NCBI GenBank assembly: GCA_029239415.1
Contig: JAQZAY010000041.1
Span: forward strand, 1-18,215
Direction of reading: 5' to 3'
DNA from: Pseudomonas sp.
Lineage (GTDB): Bacteria; Pseudomonadota; Gammaproteobacteria; Pseudomonadales; Pseudomonadaceae
DNA: 18,215 nucleotides
Shown one piece after another: positions 6,441 through 14,801 of the stretch (positions are counted from its first letter, which is position 1; every line of letters starts with the position of its first letter). The translations under genes were made by a program, and so were the position numbers. The notes beneath the pieces are model-generated. The model saw only the letters and a program-made list of their open reading frames with translations, ran no database searches and was not told where the DNA came from.

Positions 6441-6935
6441 ATGACCGAGAACGATTACTTGCTGGCCTGGGGCCTGTACGCCGTGGCCGCCCTGGGTTGC
6501 CTGTTGGTAGGCTTTCGCCTGACTCGCTGGATGTGGCGCTGGCTGCGCGAACCCTTGCGGGTGGCCTTGGCGGTGCTGTTGCTGACGCCGACGATCGTCG
6601 ACCCGGTCAAGGAAAGCTTCGCGCCGGCCATCGCCATCTCGGCCCTCGACGTGCTGTTCAAGGTGGGCAACAACGCCTGGCGCGCGGCGTCCGACCTTGC
6701 CATGTACGGCCTGATCGCGTTCGGCCTGTACTTCATCTTTGTCCTGCTGCGCTGGCCGCTTGAAAAACGTGCCCGTGAGCGCCGCCAACTCGCCGAAGCC
6801 GCCGCGGCCCGCGACGCCGCCCAGGACGTGGTGGCCGACGAACCCTTCGCCGCCGACCACCGCGACCGCTACCAGAACCCGCAGCCCGCAATGCCCGGTG
6901 CCGCCGGCCGTGGTCGGGTAGAGCCCAAGCTGTAA
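6441..6935 (+). CDS. Conserved hypothetical three-helix membrane protein
   Basis: The function is not recognised. The 164-residue product has three predicted transmembrane helices, at about 6-26, 38-53 and 86-105. The first two are separated by an Arg/Trp-rich loop (RLTRWMWRWLREPLR). After the third helix comes a charged alanine/arginine-rich segment (about 107-135) likely to be a cytoplasmic helix, then a disordered tail. LLTPTIVDPVKESFAPA (47-63) looks like the most conserved-type segment, with proline and charged residues at a membrane edge. There is no clear Shine-Dalgarno before the ATG. The glutamine amidotransferase gene begins 15 bases after its stop, so the two are probably co-transcribed and may work together at the membrane. 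Confidence 0.8.
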   Translation: MTENDYLLAWGLYAVAALGCLLVGFRLTRWMWRWLREPLRVALAVLLLTPTIVDPVKESFAPAIAISALDVLFKVGNNAWRAASDLAMYGLIAFGLYFIFVLLRWPLEKRARERRQLAEAAAARDAAQDVVADEPFAADHRDRYQNPQPAMPGAAGRGRVEPKL

Positions 6936-6949
6936 GCCGGAGCCAGGCT

Positions 6950-7723
6950 ATGTGTGAACTGCTGGGCATGAGTGCCAACGTCCCCACCGATATCGTCTTC
7001 AGCTTCACCGGCCTGATGCAGCGCGGTGGGCGTACCGGCCCGCACCGCGACGGCTGGGGCATCGGTTTCTACGAGGGGCGCGGCCTGCGCCTGTTCCAGG
7101 ACCCGGCCGCGAGCAGCGAGTCCGAGGTCGCCAACCTGGTGCAGCGTTACCCGATCAAGAGCGAAGTGGTCATTGGCCATATCCGCCAGGCCAACGTCGG
7201 CAAGGTCTGCCTGACCAATACCCACCCGTTCATGCGCGAGCTCTGGGGGCGTAACTGGTGCTTCGCGCACAATGGCCAGCTTGCCGGGCTCGACGGCCAG
7301 GTCAGTTTCTACCGGCCCGTGGGCGACACCGACAGCGAGGCAGCGTTCTGCGACCTGCTCAACCGCGTGCGCTCGGCGTTTCCTGAGCCGGTCGAGGTCG
7401 AACAACTGTTGCCGGTGCTGGTCCAAGCCTGTGCGCAGTATCGCGACAAGGGTGTGTTCAACTGCCTGTTCAGCGATGGGGACTGGTTGTTCTGCTTCTG
7501 CTCGACCAAGCTGGTGCACATCACCCGGCGCGCGCCATTCGGCCCGGCGCGGCTCAAGGACGTCGACGTGATCGTCGACTTCCAGGCCGAGACCACGCCC
7601 AATGACGTGGTCACGGTGATAGCCACCGAGCCGCTGACCGAAAACGAGACCTGGCACCGCTACACGCCGGGTCAATGGGCTCTCTGGCGACATGGCGAGT
7701 GCGTCGCCCAGGGGCAGAGCTGA
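6950..7723 (+). CDS. Class II glutamine amidotransferase (YafJ-like)
   Basis: This is a 257-residue N-terminal-nucleophile glutaminase that should hydrolyse glutamine and deliver or release ammonia. Cys2 becomes the nucleophile after methionine removal (MCELLGMSAN). The expected glutaminase signatures follow: RDGWGIGFYE (33-42), GHIRQANVG (76-84), NTHPF (90-94), FAHNGQL (105-111) and GDTDSE (125-130). The whole protein is one amidotransferase domain with no synthase domain fused, as in E. coli YafJ, so its ammonia acceptor is unknown. It sits between two membrane-protein genes (15 and 18 bases away), which suggests a membrane-associated partner. AGCCAGG precedes the ATG. Confidence 0.92.
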   Translation: MCELLGMSANVPTDIVFSFTGLMQRGGRTGPHRDGWGIGFYEGRGLRLFQDPAASSESEVANLVQRYPIKSEVVIGHIRQANVGKVCLTNTHPFMRELWGRNWCFAHNGQLAGLDGQVSFYRPVGDTDSEAAFCDLLNRVRSAFPEPVEVEQLLPVLVQACAQYRDKGVFNCLFSDGDWLFCFCSTKLVHITRRAPFGPARLKDVDVIVDFQAETTPNDVVTVIATEPLTENETWHRYTPGQWALWRHGECVAQGQS

Positions 7724-7741
7724 AGCCAGGGAAGTCGCCTC

Positions 7742-8263
7742 ATGTTCAGAAGCTACCTGCGGTTGCTGTTGTTCACCTTCGGTCTGCTGGCCGGCATCCA
7801 GGTCCCCGGCCTGATCACCGACTACACCCAGCGCGTGCAGGCGCACCTGCTCGAGTCGCGCGAGGCGCTCAAGGGTTTCGAGCTGACCGCCCAGCGCTTC
7901 TTCAATGGCGACCTGCAGGCCCTGGTCCGGCATTACCGCAGCAGCGAGGACCCGGTATTCAACAGCGATGCCAACAGCATCGAGAGCATCCTCCTGCGCA
8001 ACCAGGCGTTCGAGCGTGAATGGCGGATCCTGCAAGGGCCCTGGTTGACCCGTACCTGGCATGTGCTGGCCACCCCCAATGCGCAGCTGCGCGAAGAAAC
8101 CCTCAAAGGCTACAGCTACCAGGTGCTGCTGGTGCCCGAGGCGATTGCCTGGGGGCTGGGCTGTGGCCTGCTGCTGGCCTTGCTGATCGAGAGCGTGCTG
8201 ATGCTGCTGGCCTGGGCCGCGCTGGGCGGCCGGCGCAAGGAAGTCAAGGAGAGCTGGCGGTAG
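7742..8263 (+). CDS. DUF2937 family membrane protein
   Basis: This 173-residue protein matches the DUF2937 family, which has no known function. A transmembrane helix lies near the N-terminus (about 7-24). A long soluble segment of about 100 residues (mostly helical, probably periplasmic) follows, then a second hydrophobic region at about 130-160 (GLGCGLLLALLIESVLMLLAW). The C-terminus is basic (GGRRKEVKESWR). AGGGA about 10 bases upstream serves the ATG. It is the last gene of the plus-strand operon with the amidotransferase and converges on the VWA gene with 17 bases between stops. Confidence 0.87.
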   Translation: MFRSYLRLLLFTFGLLAGIQVPGLITDYTQRVQAHLLESREALKGFELTAQRFFNGDLQALVRHYRSSEDPVFNSDANSIESILLRNQAFEREWRILQGPWLTRTWHVLATPNAQLREETLKGYSYQVLLVPEAIAWGLGCGLLLALLIESVLMLLAWAALGGRRKEVKESWR

Positions 8264-8280
8264 CGTGCGCCGTCGCCTGC

Positions 8281-9459
8281 TTACTTGGAGAGAAACTTCA
8301 TCCCATCCTCCAGCCCCTGCAGCGTCAGGGGAAACATCCGTTCCTCCACCAGCTCGCGCACGATATGCGTCGACGCGGTATACCCCCAGGCCTCCTTGGG
8401 ATACGGATTGATCCAGATGAGCTTGTCGAATTTTTCCATGAAGCGCTGCATCCAGACGTAGCCGGCCTCTTCGTTCCAGTGCTCGACGCTGCCGCCGGGT
8501 TGGGTGATCTCATAGGGCGCCATGGCGGCGTCGCCGACGAACACCACCTTGTAGTCGTCGCCATACTTGTGCAGCAGGTCGAAGGTAGAGAAGCGCTCCG
8601 AAGTGCGGCGCAGGTTGTTCTTCCACACCGACTCGTAGACGAAGTTGTGGAAGTAGTAGTACTCGAGGTGCTTGAACTCGGTCCTGCAGGCCGAGAACAG
8701 CTCTTCGCAGACCCTGACATGGGCGTCCATCGAGCCGCCGATGTCGAACAGCAGCAGCAACTTGACGCTGTTGCGACGCTCGGGGCGCATCTGGATGTTG
8801 AGCAGGCCGGCATCGCGGGCGGTATGGTCGATGGTGCCGTCGATGTCCAGCTCCTCGGCCGCGCCCTGGCGGGCGAACTTGCGCAGGCGGCGCAAGGCCA
8901 GCTTGATGTTGCGGGTGCCAAGCTCCACCTGGTCGTCGAGGTTCTTGTATTCGCGCTGGTCCCAGACCTTCACGGCCTTGCCCTGGCGCTTGCCTGCATC
9001 GCCCACGCGGATGCCTTCCGGGTTGAAGCCGCCCGAGCCGAACGGGCTGGTGCCGCCGGTACCGATCCACTTGTTGCCGCCAGCGTGGCGTTCCTTCTGT
9101 TCTTCGAGTCGCTGCCTGAAGGCTTCGATCAGCTTGTCCAGCCCGCCCAGGGACTGGATCTGTGCGCGCTCTTCTGCACTGAGCGAGCGCTCGAACTCCT
9201 TGCGCAGCCAGTCCTCGGGGATCAAGGCCTCAAGGTGCCGGTCAAGGTGCTCCAGGCCATTGAAGTAGGAGGAGAAGGCACGGTCGAACTTGTCGAAATG
9301 CCGCTCGTCCTTGACCAGGATCGCTCGCGCCAGGTAGTAGAACTCGTCCATGTCGGCAAAGATGACCCGCTGCTGCAGGGCATCGAGCAGGTCGAGCAGC
9401 TCGCGCACCGATACCGGCACCTTGGCCGCGCGCATTTCATTGAACAGGTTGAGCAGCAT
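8281..9459 (-). CDS. VWA domain protein (CoxE-like), partner of MoxR ATPase
   Basis: This 392-residue protein has an N-terminal helical region (about 1-120), a glycine-rich linker (WIGTGGTSPFGSGGFNPEG, 131-149) and a C-terminal von Willebrand A domain from about 230. The metal site reads DIGGS (239-243), a D-x-G-x-S form in place of the usual D-x-S-x-S, and the later GDAAM (Asp310) may supply the third ligand. Such proteins pair with MoxR-type AAA+ ATPases and are thought to help insert metals into or remodel protein complexes; the client here is unknown. The gene starts 13 bases after the MoxR stop and clearly shares its transcript. The ATG follows a GGGGG stretch. Confidence 0.9.
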   Translation of the reverse strand: MLLNLFNEMRAAKVPVSVRELLDLLDALQQRVIFADMDEFYYLARAILVKDERHFDKFDRAFSSYFNGLEHLDRHLEALIPEDWLRKEFERSLSAEERAQIQSLGGLDKLIEAFRQRLEEQKERHAGGNKWIGTGGTSPFGSGGFNPEGIRVGDAGKRQGKAVKVWDQREYKNLDDQVELGTRNIKLALRRLRKFARQGAAEELDIDGTIDHTARDAGLLNIQMRPERRNSVKLLLLFDIGGSMDAHVRVCEELFSACRTEFKHLEYYYFHNFVYESVWKNNLRRTSERFSTFDLLHKYGDDYKVVFVGDAAMAPYEITQPGGSVEHWNEEAGYVWMQRFMEKFDKLIWINPYPKEAWGYTASTHIVRELVEERMFPLTLQGLEDGMKFLSK

Positions 9460-9472
9460 GGCCCGGCCCCCG

Positions 9473-10318
9473 TCAGCGGTTGCCGCGCCGGCTCATGAAC
9501 GCCAGGCGCTCGAGCAGCTGCACGTCCTGTTCGTTCTTCACCAGGGCCCCGGCCAGCGGCGGGATGGCCTTGGTCGGGTCGCGCTCGCGCAGCACGGCCT
9601 CGCCGATATTGTCGGCCATCAACAGCTTGAGCCAGTCGACCAGTTCGGACGTCGAGGGCTTTTTCTTCAGGCCAGGTACCTTGCGCACGTCGAAGAACAC
9701 GTCCAGCGCCTCGCTGACCAGCGTCTGCTTGATGGTGGGGTAGTGGACGTCGACGATCCGCTGCAGGGTCTGGCGGTCGGGAAAGGCGATGTAGTGGAAG
9801 AAGCAACGGCGCAGGAAGGCGTCGGGCAGTTCCTTTTCGTTGTTCGAGGTGATGATGATGATCGGGCGATGCCTGGCCTTGATGGTCTCGTCGGTCTCGT
9901 AGACGTAGAATTCCATCCTGTCGAGCTCTTGCAGCAAGTCATTGGGGAACTCGATGTCGGCCTTGTCGATCTCGTCGATCAGCAGGACCACCCGTTCCTC
10001 GGCCTCGAAGGCTTCCCAGAGCTTGCCCTTCTTCAGGTAGTTGCGCACCTCGTGGACCCTGTCCACGCCCAGCTGCGAGTCGCGTAGCCGGCTGACCGCA
10101 TCGTACTCGTAGAGGCCCTGGTGGGCCTTGGTGGTGGACTTGATGTGCCAGGTGATCAGCCGGGCGCCAAAGGATTCTGCCAGTTGTTCGGCGAGCAGGG
10201 TCTTGCCGGTGCCCGGCTCTCCCTTGACCAGCAGCGGACGCTCGAGGGTGATCGCCGCATTGACTGCCAGTTTCAGGTCGTCTGTGGCGACGTAGTCGCG
10301 GGTGCCTTCGAACTTCAT
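9473..10318 (-). CDS. MoxR-family AAA+ ATPase
   Basis: This is a 281-residue single AAA+ module that should form a ring and act as an ATP-driven chaperone with the VWA protein encoded next to it. The P-loop is GEPGTGKT (33-40) and the Walker B is VLLIDEID (111-118). Sensor 1 lies at TSNN (157-160) and candidate arginine fingers at RR (170-171). YDAVSRLRDSQ (72-82) is typical of MoxR proteins. The C-terminal lid runs from about 200 onward. It is the first gene of a two-gene operon with a good promoter at 10381-10410. Family members act in metal-enzyme maturation and stress tolerance, but nothing here identifies the substrate. Confidence 0.94.
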   Translation of the reverse strand: MKFEGTRDYVATDDLKLAVNAAITLERPLLVKGEPGTGKTLLAEQLAESFGARLITWHIKSTTKAHQGLYEYDAVSRLRDSQLGVDRVHEVRNYLKKGKLWEAFEAEERVVLLIDEIDKADIEFPNDLLQELDRMEFYVYETDETIKARHRPIIIITSNNEKELPDAFLRRCFFHYIAFPDRQTLQRIVDVHYPTIKQTLVSEALDVFFDVRKVPGLKKKPSTSELVDWLKLLMADNIGEAVLRERDPTKAIPPLAGALVKNEQDVQLLERLAFMSRRGNR

Positions 10319-10380
10319 GAACCGGTCCTCTGGAAAAGGCGTCGCAGGGCGGGCCTTGAGTATTGGAGTTGTTATTGAGG

Positions 10381-10410
10381 ACTATAGCGCGGCGTCTACC
10401 CGGCTGTGAA
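10381..10410 (-). promoter_or_regulatory. Sigma-70-type promoter of the MoxR-VWA operon
   Basis: Read on the minus strand, TTCACA (10410-10405) and TATAGT (10386-10381) each match the consensus at five of six positions and are 18 bases apart. Transcription would start near 10374, giving a leader of about 55 bases before the MoxR ATG at 10318. This is the best promoter sequence found in the window. Confidence 0.6.
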
Positions 10411-10419
10411 CGCGCATGG

Positions 10420-10442
10420 GGCCATTGGGTCCCCCAATGGCC
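10420..10442. terminator. Perfect 10-bp hairpin after the DUF748 gene
   Basis: GGCCATTGGG (10420-10429) and CCCAATGGCC (10433-10442) pair perfectly around a 3-base loop, 14 bases beyond the DUF748 stop. No T-run follows on the minus strand, so it is not a classic intrinsic terminator. It may slow polymerase or protect the 3' end, and it sits just before the MoxR promoter. Confidence 0.45.
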
Positions 10443-10456
10443 GGTCACGCCTGGAC

Positions 10457-11530
10457 TCAATCGGAATCGGGCGACTCTCGTTCATAGCGTGCGCTGAACG
10501 CCTGGACGAAACCATTGCGCAGGATCTGCAGGAAGGCCTCGAACGCACTGATGTCGCTCTTGTGCACGCTGCCACTGAGTTCGACGCGAGTGGCGAACTG
10601 GTTCTTGTTCTGGTTCTTGAGCACGGTTTCAGTGGTTCCGACCACGGCTTCCCAGATGGAGCGGAAAAAGCCCTTGTCTTCGTCCTTGACGTCCTGCTGC
10701 CAGTTGAACACGTCCACATCACGCAACAGAGGCTTGATATAGCCGCTGAGCTGGGCGTCCTTGGCCTGGGCCTCGATCACCACGTCGCCGTGGCCGGCAT
10801 TGAAATCGAACTTGCCGTAGGCGCTGGCAAAGTCGTTGAGTCGGCGCAGCTCGATGCCATTGGCCCGCAGGCGGAATTCGAAGTCCTCGAGTTCACTGAA
10901 CGGATCGAAGGTGGCCCGGCTTTCGACACGGGCATTGCCCAGCATGCGGGCGGTGGCTTCGAAGCTGGCATCGCGGCGGCCTTCGATGTCCTTGACGTTG
11001 GTCAGGTTGCGGATGCTGGCCTGCAGGTCGGTAGCCTTGAGGTCGACCTTGGGCTTGGAGCTGAAGTTGCGGAAGGTCAGGGTGCCATCGTCGATGCGCA
11101 CTTCGTTCAGGGTGATGGGCAGCAGCTTGTCCAGCTGCTGGCGCCAGTCGGTGCCCTGGCCGGTCTGCGATGCCTGCTTGTTGCCGCCGTCGACGAAGTT
11201 CAGCACCGGCTTGACGAAGGCGACCTCGGCGACCACGGCGTGGTCGTACCACAACGCATGCCAGCTGACCGAGATGTCGATCACCGGCGCCTGCATGAAC
11301 GGCACCGGCACCTTGCCGGAGGTCTTGACGATTTCCAGGCCATTTACCTGATAGGCGCCACGCCACCACGCCAGGTCGACGTCGGTGACCTGGCCGCGAT
11401 ACTCGCCCATGTCGGCGAGCTTGTCGTTGAGGTAGTCGCGCACAAGTCCCGGCAGCGCCAGGTGCAGCGCGACCAGCAATACGACCAGGCTTGCCAACCC
11501 TATCAAGGGCCAGCTGTAGCGGCGTTTCAT
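10457..11530 (-). CDS. DUF748 (AsmA-like) envelope protein
   Basis: This 357-residue protein has one N-terminal signal anchor (about 7-25, [19 protein letters not shown]) and a long beta-rich extracytoplasmic part. Typical DUF748 signatures are visible, such as [18 protein letters not shown] and [19 protein letters not shown] and [12 protein letters not shown] match the repeated AsmA/TamB-type segments. AsmA-like proteins are implicated in lipid transport between inner and outer membranes, but no role can be fixed here. It is short for DUF748 proteins, which often exceed 900 residues. The ATG at 11530 is chosen over a TTG two codons upstream because GGAGA is placed for it. It is divergent from cysK. 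Confidence 0.85.
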   Translation of the reverse strand: MKRRYSWPLIGLASLVVLLVALHLALPGLVRDYLNDKLADMGEYRGQVTDVDLAWWRGAYQVNGLEIVKTSGKVPVPFMQAPVIDISVSWHALWYDHAVVAEVAFVKPVLNFVDGGNKQASQTGQGTDWRQQLDKLLPITLNEVRIDDGTLTFRNFSSKPKVDLKATDLQASIRNLTNVKDIEGRRDASFEATARMLGNARVESRATFDPFSELEDFEFRLRANGIELRRLNDFASAYGKFDFNAGHGDVVIEAQAKDAQLSGYIKPLLRDVDVFNWQQDVKDEDKGFFRSIWEAVVGTTETVLKNQNKNQFATRVELSGSVHKSDISAFEAFLQILRNGFVQAFSARYERESPDSD

Positions 11531-11550
11531 GGGCAATTCTCCGGCAAGTG

Positions 11551-11560
11551 ACCGATCGGT
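11551..11560. promoter_or_regulatory. 10-bp palindrome ACCGATCGGT between DUF748 and cysK
   Basis: ACCGATCGGT is a perfect palindrome 21 bases before the DUF748 ATG and about 98 bases before cysK. Palindromes of this form are common in TetR-family operators. No regulator gene is adjacent, so any binder would act from elsewhere. A 10-base palindrome can also arise by chance. Confidence 0.25.
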
Positions 11561-11658
11561 TGACCGCTGTGCGCGCCGAGGAGTTCGACAAGGTAGACGA
11601 CCTCTCGTGGCAGGCTTACCCTTTGGGTTTTCCGCACGGTGTAATAGGAACCCCTGCC

Positions 11659-12633
<975 letters not shown>

Positions 12634-12637
12634 GCGC

Positions 12638-12680
12638 AGCCCCGCTGACCGGGCGCAAGGCCTGGCGCGGGGCTTTGTTG
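12638..12680 (+). terminator. Terminator-like hairpin after cysK
   Basis: AGCCCCGC (12638-12645) pairs perfectly with GCGGGGCT (12667-12674), four bases after the cysK stop, and is followed by a short T-rich CTTTGTTG. The loop is long (21 bases) but can fold further (CCGGGC / GGCCTGG). The weak T-tract makes it a moderate terminator. Confidence 0.6.
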
Positions 12681-12804
12681 CAGGATCTCCAACACTTCTG
12701 TCCAGCCGCGGATGTTTTTACCGGGGCTGGATGGGTTTATCATGTCCGGCTGATATGTATGCAGGCAGGCAGTGATGGCCTGATCCCCATTCAAGGAGTG
12801 TTGC

Positions 12805-13740
12805 ATGACCTTTCCCTTTGTCGCCAAGGCGGGAGTCCTGCTGTTGTTCATCGGCAGCGTCCTGTTCGTGCACCTGCGCGGCAAGGCGCGCTTGCCCGTG
12901 CTGCGGCAGTTCGTCAACCATTCGGCGCTGTTCGCGCCCTACAACGCCCTCATGTACCTGTTTTCGGGCGTGCCCTCCAAGCCCTACCTGGATCGCACCC
13001 GCTTCCCGGAACTGGACGTGCTCAAGGACAACTGGCAGGAGATCCGCGAAGAGGCCATGCGCCTGTTCGACGAGGGCTATATCCGCGCTGCCGAAAAAGA
13101 CAATGACGCAGGCTTCGGCTCGTTCTTCAAGAAGGGCTGGAAGCGCTTCTACCTCAAGTGGTACGACAAGCCGCTGCCGTCGGCCGAGGCGCTGTGTCCC
13201 AGGACCGTCGAGCTGGTCAGCCGGATCCCCAACGTCAAGGGCGCGATGTTTGCCTTGCTGCCCGGCGGCAGCCACCTGAACCCGCACCGCGACCCGTTCG
13301 CCGGCTCCCTGCGCTATCACCTGGGGCTGTCCACCCCCAACTCCGACGATTGCCGCATCTACGTCGATGGCCAGGTCTATGCCTGGCGCGACGGCGAAGA
13401 CGTGATGTTCGACGAGACCTACGTGCATTGGGTCAAGAACGAGACCGACGTGACTCGCGTGATCCTGTTCTGCGACGTCGAGCGTCCGCTTACCAGCGCG
13501 CTGATGACTCGCATCAACCGCAAGGTCAGTGCCTTCCTCGGCCGCGCCACCGCGCCGCAGAACACCGATGACGAACGTGTGGGCGGCATCAACCAGGCCT
13601 ATGCGTGGAGCAAGCGCTTCAGCAACGTCGTCAGTAGCCGGGTAAAGACCTTCAAGCGCGCCAATCCCAAGGCCTACCGCGTACTGCGACCCGTGCTGGC
13701 GGTGGTGGTGGCGTATCTGTTGTACCGCTGGCTGTTCTGA
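12805..13740 (+). CDS. Membrane-anchored aspartyl/asparaginyl beta-hydroxylase family protein (LpxO-like)
   Basis: This 311-residue Fe(II)/2-oxoglutarate dioxygenase has a hydrophobic segment at each end (about 7-24 and 292-310, VLAVVVAYLLYRWLF). The iron ligands are probably His161 and Asp163 in NPHRDPFAGSLRYHLGL, with His208 in ETYVHWV. Arg218 in DVTRVIL would bind 2-oxoglutarate. LpxO, in the same family, 2-hydroxylates lipid A acyl chains at the inner membrane, and the architecture and length fit that type of role. Peptide hydroxylation cannot be excluded. AAGGAG (12793-12798) is well placed for the ATG. The gene stands alone behind the cysK terminator and converges on the EamA transporter with 15 bases between stops. 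Confidence 0.9.
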   Translation: MTFPFVAKAGVLLLFIGSVLFVHLRGKARLPVLRQFVNHSALFAPYNALMYLFSGVPSKPYLDRTRFPELDVLKDNWQEIREEAMRLFDEGYIRAAEKDNDAGFGSFFKKGWKRFYLKWYDKPLPSAEALCPRTVELVSRIPNVKGAMFALLPGGSHLNPHRDPFAGSLRYHLGLSTPNSDDCRIYVDGQVYAWRDGEDVMFDETYVHWVKNETDVTRVILFCDVERPLTSALMTRINRKVSAFLGRATAPQNTDDERVGGINQAYAWSKRFSNVVSSRVKTFKRANPKAYRVLRPVLAVVVAYLLYRWLF

Positions 13741-13746
13741 GAAGTT

Positions 13747-13771
13747 GCGGCGGCCTCAACCCGGCCGCCGC
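13747..13771. terminator. GC-rich hairpin between convergent genes
   Basis: GCGGCGGCC (13747-13755) pairs perfectly with GGCCGCCGC (13763-13771) around a 7-base loop that contains the EamA-transporter stop codon. It lies just after the hydroxylase stop, between converging genes, so it may serve both. Neither strand has a T-run, so it is a weak or rho-assisted terminator at best. Confidence 0.45.
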
Positions 13772-14637
13772 GTTGGCTTCAACACCAGCCACAACGCCGC
13801 AGCGATCATCACCCCGCCATACAGGTGCGCCATGGACAGCGGCTCGTCCAGCAGCCAGGCGCCCCACAGCACACCGAAGGCCGGGATCATGAACGTCACG
13901 GTGCTGGCCTTGACCGGGCCGATCTCCGTCAGCAGGCGGAAGTACAGGATGTAGGCGAACGCCGTGCATACCAGCCCCAGCCCCAGCAACGATGCCCACA
14001 CTGCCCAGCCGCCCCAGCTGGCCGGCGCCTGGGTCAGTGCGCTCCAGATGAACAGCGGCGTCAGCAGCAGGGTCGCGCCCAGCATGCTGCCCAGCGCCGA
14101 CAGGCGACTGTCCAGGCCATCGATCCAACGGCGCGCGAGAAACCCGGCAAAGCCATAGCAGGTGGTGGCCGCAAGACACGACAGCGCGCCTTGCACCAGT
14201 GCCTTGTCCAGCGCCACCGGGCCCGCGCCACTGAGGATGCCGACGCCGAACAGGCCAAGGAAGATGCCGCACAGCTTGGCCACGGTCATGGGTTCGCGGA
14301 AACAGAGTACGCCGATCACCACGCCCATCAGCGGCGTGGTGGCGTTGAAGATCGCCGAATAGCCGGCCGGCAGCAGCTGCGCCGCCACCGAATAGAAGGT
14401 AGCCGGAATGCCCGAGTTGATCATGCCCAGCACCAGGCACGCGCCCAGCTTGCCCTGGAAGTCCCAGCGCACCTGCATCACCGCCAGGATCGCCATCAGC
14501 CCCAGGCAGGCGATCGACACCCGGAAAAAAGCCGTTGGCACGGTACCGAGCACGGGCGCGATGATGCGCATGAACAGGAAGCTGGCGCCCCATACAGCGG
14601 CAAGGGTCAGCAGGCGGGCAAAGGCAGTGGGGCTCAC
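13756..14637 (-). CDS. DMT superfamily transporter (EamA type)
   Basis: This inner-membrane transporter of the drug/metabolite family probably exports a small metabolite or amino acid; the substrate is not predictable. The 293 residues hold about ten hydrophobic helices in two EamA repeats. The first repeat ends in FNATTPLMGVVIGVLCFREP, the second in MIPAFGVLWGAWLLDEPL, both standard EamA signatures with the acidic-Pro pair. The start is a GTG preceded by GGAGA six bases upstream; no better ATG exists nearby. The gene lies 148 bases downstream of the DUF6279 lipoprotein gene on the same strand, with a hairpin between, so separate transcription is likely. Confidence 0.92.
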   Translation of the reverse strand: MSPTAFARLLTLAAVWGASFLFMRIIAPVLGTVPTAFFRVSIACLGLMAILAVMQVRWDFQGKLGACLVLGMINSGIPATFYSVAAQLLPAGYSAIFNATTPLMGVVIGVLCFREPMTVAKLCGIFLGLFGVGILSGAGPVALDKALVQGALSCLAATTCYGFAGFLARRWIDGLDSRLSALGSMLGATLLLTPLFIWSALTQAPASWGGWAVWASLLGLGLVCTAFAYILYFRLLTEIGPVKASTVTFMIPAFGVLWGAWLLDEPLSMAHLYGGVMIAAALWLVLKPTRRPG

Positions 14638-14775
14638 GCAGGTCTCCGGGCAACGAGGGCAGGGCGCGAGTGTACGCCACCTTGTCTGCGGGCTTCTTGT
14701 GCTTTCTTGCGCTGCATCGCCAACCGCCCGGATGGCCCGCGAAGGTTTCGAGAGCGCAAGCTGCGTTGGGCAAAG

Positions 14776-14801
14776 GTGCCTCAGGCTAGCCCTTGAGGCA
14801 C
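14776..14801 (-). terminator. Hairpin over the 3' end of the DUF6279 gene
   Basis: GTGCCTCA (14776-14783) and TGAGGCAC (14794-14801) are perfectly complementary, with a loop that contains a further palindrome, GGCTAGCC (14784-14791). The structure includes the TAG stop of the lipoprotein gene. Read on the minus strand it is followed by CTTTG, a weak T-tract, so it may terminate that transcript. Confidence 0.45.

Noticed and set aside
6869..8062. Minus-strand frame of 397 codons over the amidotransferase
   Set aside because: It is antisense to a gene with all class II amidotransferase motifs; the product resembles no family.
8020..9498. Plus-strand frame of 492 codons over the DUF2937 end and the VWA gene
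   Set aside because: It runs across two real genes, has no domain signature or ribosome binding site, and has shadow-type composition.
10406..11551. Plus-strand frame opposite the DUF748 gene
   Set aside because: It spans the hairpin and the MoxR promoter boundary and lacks a credible start. The minus strand has a signal anchor and DUF748 signatures.
11616..11645. TTACCC and TGTAAT as a cysK promoter
   Set aside because: The -10 would place the start site about 7 bases before the ATG, downstream of the AGGAA ribosome binding site, so the message would lack it. The -35 is also poor.
11491..11658. Upstream extension of the cysK frame
   Set aside because: The extra residues do not look like any CysK N-terminus and begin within the DUF748 gene. 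The ATG at 11659 has its own Shine-Dalgarno and the family N-terminus.
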